A DNA stretch of 64,000 nucleotides from a virus, in the IMG/VR virus record IMGVR_UViG_3300032249_000373, positions 1 to 64,000 of that record; one strand, 5' to 3'. A program made the position numbers and the translations under genes. The notes below the pieces were generated by a model. It worked only from the letters and a program-made list of their open reading frames with translations. It did no database searches and had not been told where the DNA came from. Below are positions 46,101-55,170 of the stretch, one piece after another (positions within the stretch are counted from its first letter, which is position 1; every line of letters starts with the position of its first letter).

Positions 46101-49100
46101 GTTTCTTCAAACTATGATCAAGTTTCAGGTGCAGACTTTCTTGAAAAAATTAGTCCATTTGGTTCTGGCCGTGGACAAGTTCGTGATAAATATATGGAAG
46201 CATTTGCAGTTGGAATGCAAGATAAGTTTAAAGATAATGCACCACTTAAAGCACAGGCTGCAGCGCTTCAGTCACAACTTGACCAAATTGGTGATGATAA
46301 GGTAACACTTGAGATTTCAACCTTAGTTACTTCAGATGTTTTAACTCCTGGCGAGGCATCTGTATTAGTTAGCACTTTAACCAAGACTGGCGGAGACATA
46401 AAGAAAAATCTAAATGCACTTGTGTCAGTTCAAGGAACAGAAGGCGTTCAAAGATTATCTACAATTCTAACAATGCTTCCCAATGAAGATAATCAAAAGA
46501 CCCTTGTTCTTGCTGTTAGAAACCTAAATAAAGCAGATGCAGATGCAACATTTAGTTCAATAGAAGAACTTGGAAAAATTCCAGATTATATTGGAATTAA
46601 GTTAGAAATTGAAACAGAAAAAAATGATCTGCCAAGAATTAAAGCACGAGGAAAAGAAATTGAAGCACTTAAAAAGCAATTCCCTAATGGACAAGTTACA
46701 CTTAAGACTCTTGTTAAGATGCAAGAAGAAGCAGGTGGAGTTGGTAAAAACCTTACTCTAGATTCTGCAATCAAGCAGTGGAGCGAGATAAGCAAACTTG
46801 ATAAGAATGTTCAACTTCAAGCAATTTTAACTATTGGTTCTATTGAATATAGCGATAGTTTTGATAAAATATTAGATAGAGAATTAGAGGCTGACTTCTT
46901 AGAAAGAAACCCTAAATTCCGTGCAACTGCTGGAAGAAGCAGAACTGGTGAAAGATTAGCAACTACAAAGGTAGATCCAAAGGAAAAAGCAAAAGCCCTT
47001 GCAGAATTTAAAAAGAATGCAACAAATATAGAAAAAGCAAAAACAGAAGCACTAAATAAAATAAGAGAAGAACTTTTCCCAACAGCCCCTGTTAGTGGAG
47101 CAGTTGTTCCTGGCGCTACAACTCCAAAGGGTGATGGCCCAACAAGAGATGATTCATTCCTAAACGATCTTGCTCAAAGACTTAAGTTAGTTAAAGAGGG
47201 TGGATTCAATGCTCTTAAGCCATTAGAATCTTTAAGAAAATTCCTTAAGGATGGCGGTAAGGATTCAATAAACCCAGGCCTTGATGCACAGGCTGGAGCA
47301 ATTAAACAAATAGAATCAGCAGCAAAGACTGCTGGAATTTCTATTGATAAAGACTTCATGGAAATTATTAGAGGCTTAGATGCAGAACAGTTTAAGTTGT
47401 GGTCAGAAACATTATTTGACATTGGCAAGAATGGAAGAATAACAGCGCTAAAGGATGACTTTGTAACCATTAATGAAGGATTCCGCAAAGCAACAATTGG
47501 TGGATATATTCAAGATGTAAAGGATGCAAGTAAAGAAATTGAAAACCAAGTTACAGCGCATCAACTTTTAACAAAAGAAGGATATAACTCACTTGAAATT
47601 CAAAAGATATTACAGAACGCAACTCTAACTGCAAAGATTGCTGCACAAGGAGGACTAAAAGCCACTAAGGAAGAACAAGCAGAGTTAAACAAAGAAATAG
47701 AAAAGACTATTAATCTTAATTATCAACTAAGTATGACTAAACTTGGTGATAATATTTCAGAGACAAAGATGCAGGTTGAGGCATTTAAGAGGCTTACTGC
47801 TGCTGGGGTAAAGCATGAAGTTATTCTTGAAATATTAAAGGATAAGAATAATGCTTTTGCAATTGCTTCAGCCGATGCAACTGTAAATACTAAAGATAAG
47901 TTTGGTGATTTAATAAATAAGACTAAGGAGTATTCTGATCTTCTTGAGTTAATTGCAAAACAAACAAAAACTTTTGAACAAAAAACACAAGATGCTATTG
48001 ATGCAAACATTGGTGCACTTGACCTACAGGCTAAGACATTACAGAATCAGTTTGATTTAGCAAACTTTGAATTAAAGGCAAAGATAGTTGTTGCAGAAGA
48101 TGCTGTTCAAAAGGTAAATGATGATATTCAAAAACAGCAAGATAAGATTGATAAGATTAATTTTGAACTTAAGTACGACTCAAAGATTGGTCAAAATCTT
48201 CTTGATGACATCCAGGAAAATATTAACGATGCCCAAAGAAAAATGGAGATTGATTTTGATAGACCACTTCAGGCATTGTCTGATAGATCAGCGGTATTGT
48301 CAAATGACCTAACTTTAATTGATAAGGCTACAGAAGCAATCAATGAGAAATATGATGCTCAAGAAAAGGCATTACAGACAATATCTGAACTTAATCAAGA
48401 AATTGCTGCACAAGAGCAAAAGAGAATTTCTCTTGCTGACGCATTGTCTCAGGGTGACATCTCTGCAGCAGCACAACTAGCAAATGAAATGAGATCTACT
48501 GCAGCAGATGCAGCAAATCGTAGATCTGGAGAATTTCTTGCAGCAGCAAGAAAGGCTGAAACAGAGGCCCTTGTATCTTCAAGTGGTATGACAAAGGCAC
48601 AAATTGAAGCAGAACAGTTTAGAATTAGCCAGCAGTCTTATGCTCTTGAACAACAAAGAAAAACTATTCAATCACAGATTCTTTCATTAGAGGATCAAGT
48701 TTATAATATAACAGAATTAAGAGAAGTAAAACTTTTAGCAATTAGAGATGTTGAAACTGTAATTGATGGAATTAAGGCAAATCAATTATTTAATGCACAA
48801 CAAGTATTAGATAGATTACAGAATGAACTTGATGCTAATCAAAAAATACTTGATGCAAAACTTCTTGCAATTGATAAAGAAAAACTAGGATGGGAATCTA
48901 TACAGATTCAACTTGATGCTTATAAACTTAAGTTAGAAGAAATTAATAATGGCCCACTTAAGACTATGAAAGATATTGTTAATTCAATCACTGCAGCACT
49001 TTCACAAATTAATAATGCTAAGTATTCACCAACAAGTCCATTTGTCCCACCTGCTGCAAGTACTGCAACACCTGCACAGGTTACAGCAGCAACTGATGCA

Positions 49101-49706
49101 GCAAACGCAGCAGCAGATGCATCTGACGCAGCAAACAAAAAGGCAGAAGAAGAATTAAATGCACAACTTGCAGCACAAGCAAAGGCTGATGCCGAAGCAG
49201 CAGCAACAAGTGCAGCACTAAAGAAAGCAATAGAAGATGCAAAGAAAGCAATTGCAGATGCAGCAAAGGCAGGAGAGCCAGCATCCAAGGCCTACATGGC
49301 TCAACAAAAAGCAGAGCAAGAGAGACTTTTAGCAATTGAAAAGCAAAAAGCACAATATGCAGCAATGGCAGCAGGATATGCATCAAGAGGTCGGCAGGCA
49401 GGCTATGCAAGTGGTGGAATGGTCAAGCCTAAGTATTTTGCGGTAGGTGGAAAAGCAAGAGGAACCGATATTATTCCAGCAATGCTTACCCCTGGCGAAT
49501 TCGTAATGAGTAAATATGCAGTTGACTCATATGGTGTTGATAAAATGAAGGCTATTAATTCTGGCTCATACGAAGGCGAGAAGGTGTATAATTATAATCT
49601 AAACGTCAATGTTAAATCTGATGCAAATCCAGAGGATATTGCAAGAGTTGTTATGACACAAATTAGACAAGTTGACTCACAGAGAATTAGGACACAGAGG
49701 GGCTAA
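40158..49706 (+). CDS. Tape measure protein with embedded kinase-like region, 3182 residues
   Basis: Sets the tail length and is injected with DNA. N-terminal coiled coil; TP901-type core (about residues 190-520: GFTIPLMLFGAQAIKVFKEI, AADAAAAGFSGKGLEQLVEQ, AQGANALKSGLASLINPSNA); hydrophobic segments near 545-570 and 1575-1605; long coiled coils from 1900 to 3000; C-terminal tail from about 3086. The repeat 'GPKGAGD..PAMLSPGE.VIP..Q..KY' occurs near residues 675 and 1333 and in variant form near 3096. Between the first two repeats, about residues 1085-1330, is a kinase-like stretch (VYQLPNGRTVVYKAVE, GDKDLKTDN, VVDMSNAGVF). Very long for the family. Confidence 0.9.
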   Translation: MAGDTNSNIFINIDTSQAMAQLRLLEKELTALNRSLIVGTKAAAAAQAKYAQSLLHNVNATGQWTASMTRMSTASEQFATNLDRQRLSLKEYFRYGAASTKTFGKMFGREFDTIEKLVDKRVKTLQQQYVQLGRDAQGAMNSMKFTPKSLNMQNLTTQLMMATQRQQIMNKLIDDGSTKLLNFGKNTQWAGRQLMVGFTIPLMLFGAQAIKVFKEIETQTIRFKKVYGDIFTDQGATDAALKNIRALGDEYTKYGLKVSDTIKMAADAAAAGFSGKGLEQLVEQTNKLAVLGGVTQEKALETTIALKNAFQIDTSAMAGTIDFLNAVENQTVVALEDLTEAIPKVAPVIQQLGGDVKDLAYFMAAMQEGGISAAQGANALKSGLASLINPSNAASKAAAAVGINIKGIVEANQGNLRNTVTGFAQALQPLTDLERSRVIEKVFGKYQFARISALLNNLGREGTQAARVLQLTNASVEELAILSQRELKTQADSPMNKLAASIEKLKVSIAPIGELFAKVFTPVIEFIGRMADKFNNLPEGIKKAIGIITVVVGGLGPIFLMTFGLLANAVANSVKGIQVLRKGYQQLAAGSTDAALKTQYLSQEELENISISNALYSKHQQLSSAYALEASALASLTSVYSKANASMGAFAASNPGMFMPRGGLLLPKKFAGGTTSVPGPKGAGDVIPAMLSPGESVIPVKQTQKYSGFINQIIQDKVPGFFAGRVGALPSSPNIVRGSSARGPIGPMAPVIPIGARPISPSLPGIRYSQEGDKVRVFAGDTSFLIPLKDISTFKVKLEENEAWMKSPIHGSGNKNVRKDNTEQALIKAITRPLSGGKKPSLREQSEIIKPGDIYTRLPKAGAQRKSNQNQDIADKRFRALVKSKNPHLAKLQNYLQNEEKVYLERVLGPDVVQSLKGFDAKKLTPSHIREVRSQNRTPEDWAPSKIARDWAWFNSALRGTKFGKVKGGHPVNAAQARELLDNLKMTPFENLPNDKKALQTVLEYRLNRQPSYYDDFRFIDNAMMKVNPVKLAGGVVSLGMPIPFKKVQAQRAMAEKIDAQIKESRFKNLPVTDTGRKIQKLGGFSVGSISRAVNGVYQLPNGRTVVYKAVESEEAALAEMRMSTLMRKGSELDTPSNQSIKVIADPTDLSKQRKVLVIESDYNPRFANPTGEFTPKQFIKQTLASGIRGDKDLKTDNVSGNDVVDMSNAGVFPTASNRVKYADEMKSVEEQLLINFGAVKGGASKDFSRSVQGIAAEMGFTKFKNAMLKEIEESIPRYKATIDTFKLNPRERELYDAVVARLEDAKKADWKKIYNAAVGDIPAYANGIVSVPGPKGAGDIQPAMLSPGEAVIPAKQSEKYMPLIRSMIADNVPGYEASNVEWDGSPRSLRPGGKYAGPTPTPGMDSWGDPIKEPTPTKTRLKNAITSVVRDKDINAVKNFAAEATKAGKETKIAGKAMEGVRKAGSRVTASFTGTEKAVDGTTDALGKDKTRGFRGFLSGYGNVSQTVTNEDGTTRAATAAERTNARQMNRMNFTQKMMPMQMAGMMIPMAAGMVAQKNPDGAIAKNMDAIMMLSMLTMLLPMLNSPLKLLAATAVGLTIVFKMQSAAIKKNMIEGQKQAEAMSMTTKNLEELGKITGRVSITQTAAAKRAGRNTDISPVSMDFGSNIISSSEFGKNLKKTFNSAIVDLGEGAAVNSLVNQLGTAVSQGVLNSEQAQSIAIALTRDLKDARLEVNVRGRLIQLLGPNGKNVLDNPLQVQLELVTTGEKVAQAAIENLNKVARQQKGINTIGEGLQLAGGTVGGALIGARAGSQAASMVAGRGLIAQEMAMTGAKGAGVLGRVASGVRVARTAGLVASGAATATGVGAPFGAVGAAITAVITGGIDLAIRNWQKGKEKAVIAKAAGVVQGLVSQNITASQGSIDALTSIFDTSIANLELKKKTLKTDKERAAVDLEIAGLESKKQSGLQTLRQKQAKMLEDVSSNYDQVSGADFLEKISPFGSGRGQVRDKYMEAFAVGMQDKFKDNAPLKAQAAALQSQLDQIGDDKVTLEISTLVTSDVLTPGEASVLVSTLTKTGGDIKKNLNALVSVQGTEGVQRLSTILTMLPNEDNQKTLVLAVRNLNKADADATFSSIEELGKIPDYIGIKLEIETEKNDLPRIKARGKEIEALKKQFPNGQVTLKTLVKMQEEAGGVGKNLTLDSAIKQWSEISKLDKNVQLQAILTIGSIEYSDSFDKILDRELEADFLERNPKFRATAGRSRTGERLATTKVDPKEKAKALAEFKKNATNIEKAKTEALNKIREELFPTAPVSGAVVPGATTPKGDGPTRDDSFLNDLAQRLKLVKEGGFNALKPLESLRKFLKDGGKDSINPGLDAQAGAIKQIESAAKTAGISIDKDFMEIIRGLDAEQFKLWSETLFDIGKNGRITALKDDFVTINEGFRKATIGGYIQDVKDASKEIENQVTAHQLLTKEGYNSLEIQKILQNATLTAKIAAQGGLKATKEEQAELNKEIEKTINLNYQLSMTKLGDNISETKMQVEAFKRLTAAGVKHEVILEILKDKNNAFAIASADATVNTKDKFGDLINKTKEYSDLLELIAKQTKTFEQKTQDAIDANIGALDLQAKTLQNQFDLANFELKAKIVVAEDAVQKVNDDIQKQQDKIDKINFELKYDSKIGQNLLDDIQENINDAQRKMEIDFDRPLQALSDRSAVLSNDLTLIDKATEAINEKYDAQEKALQTISELNQEIAAQEQKRISLADALSQGDISAAAQLANEMRSTAADAANRRSGEFLAAARKAETEALVSSSGMTKAQIEAEQFRISQQSYALEQQRKTIQSQILSLEDQVYNITELREVKLLAIRDVETVIDGIKANQLFNAQQVLDRLQNELDANQKILDAKLLAIDKEKLGWESIQIQLDAYKLKLEEINNGPLKTMKDIVNSITAALSQINNAKYSPTSPFVPPAASTATPAQVTAATDAANAAADASDAANKKAEEELNAQLAAQAKADAEAAATSAALKKAIEDAKKAIADAAKAGEPASKAYMAQQKAEQERLLAIEKQKAQYAAMAAGYASRGRQAGYASGGMVKPKYFAVGGKARGTDIIPAMLTPGEFVMSKYAVDSYGVDKMKAINSGSYEGEKVYNYNLNVNVKSDANPEDIARVVMTQIRQVDSQRIRTQRG

Positions 49707-50342
49707 ATGGCTACAGCAGCGTATTTGACAGGTAGACGTAGGTATCAGCGCCCACAAGCCCTACTGTGGTCTGAGAACCCTGGCACACTCGTTAATGGGG
49801 TATACCTACCAGACGGCTATGAAGTACAAGGTAACTTTGCAGGGTCTACAGATCCAGATCTAGTTAATCAATTTCTCATTCTTTCAGACCATAATCGTGG
49901 GGAACTAAATTTTACACCAATAAGAATAGAGCAAAGACAAAGAACTATCAATGGACGTATGCGTTCATACCACATAGCAGACAAACTAACAATGTCTGTT
50001 TCCTGGAGTAACTTGCCATCAAGGTCATATTTTCAAGATGCAGGGTTTTTGTCTACTGGCTTATCTCCTGACAAAAATACAACTGGAGAGTTTACCTCAG
50101 ATGGTGGAGCAGGTGGAGTAGAACTGCTTGATTGGTATGAAAACCACACAGGACCTTTTTGGATGTTTCTAGCATATGACAAGTACTCAAACTTTGGTAA
50201 CGATGACGCAGCCTATGGCCATCTTGCACAATATAATCAAATAATGCAGGTTTATATAACAGACTTTAATTACTCTGTTGTAAAGCGTGGTGGGTCAAAC
50301 CACGATCTCTGGAATATTTCGGTATCGCTGGAAGAGGTCTAA
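49707..50342 (+). CDS. Distal tail-like minor tail protein, 211 residues
   Basis: Directly after the tape measure, so in the distal-tail position. Recognisable segments: TGRRRYQRPQALLWSENPGT, FTPIRIEQRQRTINGRMRSY, SWSNLPSRSYFQDAGF and TGPFWMFLAYDKY with VYITDFNYSVVKRGG. The beta-rich N-terminal half resembles distal tail proteins. It starts on the heels of the tape measure stop (GGGGCTAAATG). Confidence 0.75.
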   Translation: MATAAYLTGRRRYQRPQALLWSENPGTLVNGVYLPDGYEVQGNFAGSTDPDLVNQFLILSDHNRGELNFTPIRIEQRQRTINGRMRSYHIADKLTMSVSWSNLPSRSYFQDAGFLSTGLSPDKNTTGEFTSDGGAGGVELLDWYENHTGPFWMFLAYDKYSNFGNDDAAYGHLAQYNQIMQVYITDFNYSVVKRGGSNHDLWNISVSLEEV

Positions 50343-53300
50343 ATGTTTGTTAGTGAGACATTAAAGACACATTTAGAAACATCTTCAACAGTACACTTAC
50401 AGTCATTAGTTTTGGCTGAGTGGAATATGAATATGCCAGATAATATATTTAAACTTGGAAACTACAGATATAGACCAACTGGATCAGATGTTCAATACCG
50501 AACACTTCCTTTAACATTTGATAGCCTAGATGAAGGAAATTACTATACAGGTGCAACAGATGCCGATGTTGTTGTAGATGGAGGGTTTGATAACTCTGGA
50601 GTCCCACAACTTTTTACATCAACTAAAGAAAAAATGAAAATGATATATTCTTTAGAAGACTGTGTAAAACCTTTTAGGCCAAGATCTGGAATTAACAAGG
50701 CATCATATTTTGGCAATAAATATTTTGCAAACTCTGGTGTATCTCTTGCAGAAAGACCAAGATACTACATGGCCTCAAGATATGACCAGTTTAAATATTG
50801 GTCATCATTTAGAACAGAGAATAATACTGAAAGAGGAATTGCAAAGAATGTATCTAATGGATTAAATTATATTGATGATGCTGTTCCTTTTGTAGTTTAT
50901 AAGGAAAAGGTTCCAGCAAACAGACTTGTAGTAAAAATGCAAACAAATGTTGGAACTGCAGACCTTGGAAATTTTATAAAAGATGGAAAAGTTTTTTCAG
51001 ATCCGCTATACGGTACAACAAATAAAACAACTCCAATTAGATGGAAGATTCAATACCTGAATGAAGACAATTGGGTTGATGCTTATTCTTTTGACGAAAA
51101 TTCTGTTCGTGATGGCGGATCTCCAATTATTCCAGAAGATGGTTATGTTGAATTAGAATACGGATTAAAAATTCCAGATGCATATAAGGATTCATATACC
51201 TTTATTGAAAAAATAGCATCTATAACACTATTGCCAGAGCAGTCGTTAAATGGAGATGGCTATCTCGTTGTTGAAAATACCAATGATCGTGGAACCTTGT
51301 ATATTTGGAATGGTCTGGATGAAGAGTACGACTCTTTTGTTCCTGAGTATGGATGGATGCTTGGAACTGGAGTTTTAAACCGTTCATCAAAACTTATTAC
51401 AGACCTAACAAGCCCAGATCTATTTACTAATGATGCACAAAACCAGACTACATATAGAGAATTTGCATATCTTCGTGGCATAAGAGTTGTTGCAGAAACA
51501 ATGAACAAATTTGATTCAACCTTTGATTTAATTGAGATGTCTCCTAGACTAATTGTAAATATATCAGACAAGGTTGTTGATTTTAATATTAAGAAGATTT
51601 TATCTGACATAGGAACTACATCTCTTCCAGTTGGACAGTTGCTTGCGTCTACTGGAACCCTATCTCTTTTTGACGACGATCAAGCATTTAATGAAAACAA
51701 CACATCTAGTGTTGTTGCTAAATATATTAGAAAAAATATAAAGTTTCTTTTTTATGAATCAATCTTAGATGTTGCAGGAGATGAGTATTCAGTTCCAATT
51801 AAAACCTTATACTCAGAAGGATTTCCTCAAGCAGATGTAACTGCAGCAAAGTTGTCAATAGAGTTAAGGGACTTTTATTTCTTTTTAGAATCAATGCCTG
51901 CTCCTAGACTCCTTACAACACAGACATCATTAAGTTATGCAATATCAATGCTTCTTGATTACGTTGGATTTAGCAACTATACATTTAAACGTGTAGCAGA
52001 TGAGTCAGATCCCATAATTCCATATTTTTTTGTTGCTCCAGATCAAAATGTTGCAGAAGTTTTAAATCAATTAGCGGTATCAACTCAAAGTGCAATGTTC
52101 TTTGATGAATACAACAACTTTGTTGTAATGAGTAAAGATTATTTAATGCCAACGGCAACTCAGAGAGAAATAGATTTTGTTTTATCTGGATCAAATAATC
52201 AAACTGACTCTGGCGTTGTAGAAAATTCTACTTCTGGAAATCTTCCTAATATTATTGCTATCGCATCACAAGATAAAAAGATTTATAATGATGGAAAAAT
52301 TAACTACACAACTAGATATATTCAAAGATCTTACGGATCAATACGCCAATCAACAATGATTGATAAAGAAAAAACTTGGATATATAAGCCATCTCTTTTA
52401 TGGGAAGTTGCAGGAACAGAAAATACAAAAACAATAAACGAACTTGCTTCAAGGCAGGGGAGTTATGTATTAGGGGCAATGCCATTAAACTCAGACCTAG
52501 TTGGAACGGCACCAGTTGTAGCAGGAAATGTTCTTACAAATAATATAATTGATCTTGGAGAAAATGTTTATTGGCTAACAAGATATAACGGATACCTATA
52601 CTCTAATGGAGAGGTAATTAGATATGATGCTTCAGAGTTTGATATCACTGGAATTGGCAAGGTTTGGATTAGCAGCAATCAAGAATATCAAAAGTATTTT
52701 TCATCAATACCGTTTAACGGTAAGATATATCCTACGGGACTTGTAAGAATTTATGCAACACCAAACTATGAAACAGTAGATGGAATAACAAGACTACAGA
52801 ACGGTGCTGTTGTTGACCATGGACGTGGACAGTTTGGAACTCAGATAGTTTCACATTCTGCTGGAATAAATAATTATTGGACAAATAACGATAATGTTCG
52901 TGGATTAAACATGAAGTCTCAGTATCTATTTAGTACAAAGTTAGATACTGATCTTGCCTCTACACTTCCTGCAACTACTGTTGCAGCAGCAGGAGTAAGC
53001 AATGCAGTTGCAAAACAATCAACAAGAAACAGCATTATAAAGAATTTTATGGCTACAAGTTATTTAAGTGAAACAGAAGTAAATAATTTACCATCAACCC
53101 AAACAGGAACAATTCAGTCATCAGCATTGGTTTTTAATGGTCCATCATTTAAGACAACAGAAACTCCACTAAACTTTGTATCTTATGTATACAAAAATTT
53201 AGATAATGCCTATAGGCATTTTGGAACAAGGCTAAGAATTATTGGCAAAATTGAAAACAATACAACTAGAACACAGTCTCCAAATGGAAGCGTTACGTAC

Positions 53301-54665
53301 TATCAGTTATCTGGAAACCAACCAGACCAGAATATAAATATAGGTGGTGGTTCTGGAGGACTAGCATTTTTGTTAAATCCAGAAACAAACAATGGATATT
53401 ACTTTGAAATTGTTGCACTTACTGAAGATAATATAAACTCATATCTTAAGGTTGATGAAAATAATAATGCACAATTTTCAGTAAATAACGTTGTATTCTA
53501 TAAAATTAAAAAAGACTCTTCAAACTCAGATGCAATACCAGTAAAACTTTGGGGAGGACTATCAAAGATTATTGTTGATGATGGAAAGTTTACTGGTCAG
53601 CAAAGACTTGCGGGAGAAGAAAATTCAACGGTATATGATTTATCAGTAGAATATATTGACATAGGTAATACTAGAAGATTCTATCTATATATAAATAACC
53701 AATTAATAAAGGTTGTAGACGATACAGATCCTTTGCCAACATATAATAATATGGCTTTATTTGTGCGTGGATCATCAAAGTGTATGTTTGAAAATATATA
53801 CGCTCTATCTAAAAACTACAGCCAAAACACAGTGTTTACTGTAAATGAAACTTTGGGTCAGGTGTTTGGAGATAAAGAGATTGATGTTACAGAATCCTTT
53901 AGAAAGTATGCAATGAGCGGTGTTGTTCAGTCAACATATCTATCTGGAATTAGTGCACAGCAACCACCAAAGTATGACATGTATTTTGAAGAGTTTGGTT
54001 CTATTATGCGTGAATGTGAATATTTTGACATTAAGTATGATCGTGCATACCCAGCACTTTACGCAAAACTTTCACCAACATTTAATAATATAAAAGGATA
54101 CACAACATCTGGATTTTATGCAGACTCATATGGTGCAGAATTTTTAATATTTAATTCAACAGACAAAGCCTTAAACCTAGATGAAACAACTGGAAACTTT
54201 TTAAGAATTCAGGGAATTACATTTACACAAGATACAACGCATGAACTAACCGTAGATGAATTCTTCAAGAAACGTGGCAATCTATCTGACCCAGAACTAG
54301 TTGGAAGCACACTAACATACTCTCCATTGGTTGAAAAATCAAGATATGATGAAATAAAGTTAAGTAGACTAACATATGGAAAAAATGAGTTTAGTATTGA
54401 TAGTCCTTATATTCAAACACAAGATGATGCAGATGCAATGATGAACTGGATTATAAATAAGTTAATGGTGCCTAAAAAATCTGTTGGAATGAACATATTT
54501 AGCATTCCAACTTTACAACTTGGAGACATCGTAACGATAAACTACAAAGATTCTTCTGGTTTAGATTTAGTTTCTAAAGATTCTTCTAGGTTTGTAGTTT
54601 ATAATATAGAGTATCAAAGATCAGAAAGTGGACCAAACATGACAATCTATTTGAGTGAGGTTTAA
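50343..54665 (+). CDS. Tail hub / baseplate protein, 1440 residues
   Basis: Starts MFVSETLKTHLETSSTVHLQ, a common opening of actinophage minor tail proteins after the distal tail gene. The middle (AKLSIELRDFYFFLESMPAP ... VAPDQNVAEVLNQLAVSTQS, FFDEYNNFVVMSKDY) is the hub-type domain of tail-associated proteins; about residues 900-1150 contain a LamG-like sandwich (GGSGGLAFLLNPETNNGYYF, FYLYINNQLIKVVDD). The C-terminal IPTLQLGDIVTINY and VYNIEYQRSESGPNMTIYLS again fit a hub. No lysin motif is visible. Confidence 0.78.
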   Translation: MFVSETLKTHLETSSTVHLQSLVLAEWNMNMPDNIFKLGNYRYRPTGSDVQYRTLPLTFDSLDEGNYYTGATDADVVVDGGFDNSGVPQLFTSTKEKMKMIYSLEDCVKPFRPRSGINKASYFGNKYFANSGVSLAERPRYYMASRYDQFKYWSSFRTENNTERGIAKNVSNGLNYIDDAVPFVVYKEKVPANRLVVKMQTNVGTADLGNFIKDGKVFSDPLYGTTNKTTPIRWKIQYLNEDNWVDAYSFDENSVRDGGSPIIPEDGYVELEYGLKIPDAYKDSYTFIEKIASITLLPEQSLNGDGYLVVENTNDRGTLYIWNGLDEEYDSFVPEYGWMLGTGVLNRSSKLITDLTSPDLFTNDAQNQTTYREFAYLRGIRVVAETMNKFDSTFDLIEMSPRLIVNISDKVVDFNIKKILSDIGTTSLPVGQLLASTGTLSLFDDDQAFNENNTSSVVAKYIRKNIKFLFYESILDVAGDEYSVPIKTLYSEGFPQADVTAAKLSIELRDFYFFLESMPAPRLLTTQTSLSYAISMLLDYVGFSNYTFKRVADESDPIIPYFFVAPDQNVAEVLNQLAVSTQSAMFFDEYNNFVVMSKDYLMPTATQREIDFVLSGSNNQTDSGVVENSTSGNLPNIIAIASQDKKIYNDGKINYTTRYIQRSYGSIRQSTMIDKEKTWIYKPSLLWEVAGTENTKTINELASRQGSYVLGAMPLNSDLVGTAPVVAGNVLTNNIIDLGENVYWLTRYNGYLYSNGEVIRYDASEFDITGIGKVWISSNQEYQKYFSSIPFNGKIYPTGLVRIYATPNYETVDGITRLQNGAVVDHGRGQFGTQIVSHSAGINNYWTNNDNVRGLNMKSQYLFSTKLDTDLASTLPATTVAAAGVSNAVAKQSTRNSIIKNFMATSYLSETEVNNLPSTQTGTIQSSALVFNGPSFKTTETPLNFVSYVYKNLDNAYRHFGTRLRIIGKIENNTTRTQSPNGSVTYYQLSGNQPDQNINIGGGSGGLAFLLNPETNNGYYFEIVALTEDNINSYLKVDENNNAQFSVNNVVFYKIKKDSSNSDAIPVKLWGGLSKIIVDDGKFTGQQRLAGEENSTVYDLSVEYIDIGNTRRFYLYINNQLIKVVDDTDPLPTYNNMALFVRGSSKCMFENIYALSKNYSQNTVFTVNETLGQVFGDKEIDVTESFRKYAMSGVVQSTYLSGISAQQPPKYDMYFEEFGSIMRECEYFDIKYDRAYPALYAKLSPTFNNIKGYTTSGFYADSYGAEFLIFNSTDKALNLDETTGNFLRIQGITFTQDTTHELTVDEFFKKRGNLSDPELVGSTLTYSPLVEKSRYDEIKLSRLTYGKNEFSIDSPYIQTQDDADAMMNWIINKLMVPKKSVGMNIFSIPTLQLGDIVTINYKDSSGLDLVSKDSSRFVVYNIEYQRSESGPNMTIYLSEV

Positions 54666-54666
54666 A

Positions 54667-55170
54667 ATGACAGTATCTCCAGTTCCACAAACTCCGTCAA
54701 ACGCAACAGTAGTAACGGCATACTCTACACCCCCAACAAAAACTGCGCCAATAGACACTGTTCTTTTTGATGATCAGTCTATGTCTGTAGAAATTATGAC
54801 AGATTTAATATTTGAAGATATTGGTGGTCATGAGTTGCTCAGTGTTTCTAGAAACGACATTATAAATGGCCAAAGAGTGTCTTATTCACCAATTAAAAAT
54901 CTTGGATTGGTACAGCAAAGATATAACCCAAATAATATTTTAAGGCTACAGTCTACCTCAGATACATATTTTGCTAACTTTGCAATTAAGTTTGAAGAAA
55001 AGGTTCCTCTTGAAGGAAACGGTGTTAATGGTGAAAATGTTTATATTGAAGAGGAAACTGGAGATTTAATTATTGAGACTGTTAATATGAATAATGATGA
55101 ACAGATAGAGGTTCAAATCGCCATAAATGGTACAATATATGAAGCGAACTTTGGAGAAACTGTATCATGA
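54667..55170 (+). CDS. Minor tail protein, 167 residues
   Basis: MTVSPVPQTPSNATVVTAYS, then FEDIGGHELLSVSRNDIING and a beta-rich end (NNDEQIEVQIAINGTIYEAN). EDIGG.E....R.D.I.G is a typical segment of a minor tail protein between hub and fibre genes. The start at 54667 follows the hub stop by 1 nt; the next gene overlaps its stop in an ATGA junction. Role unknown beyond being a tail component. Confidence 0.72.
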   Translation: MTVSPVPQTPSNATVVTAYSTPPTKTAPIDTVLFDDQSMSVEIMTDLIFEDIGGHELLSVSRNDIINGQRVSYSPIKNLGLVQQRYNPNNILRLQSTSDTYFANFAIKFEEKVPLEGNGVNGENVYIEEETGDLIIETVNMNNDEQIEVQIAINGTIYEANFGETVS

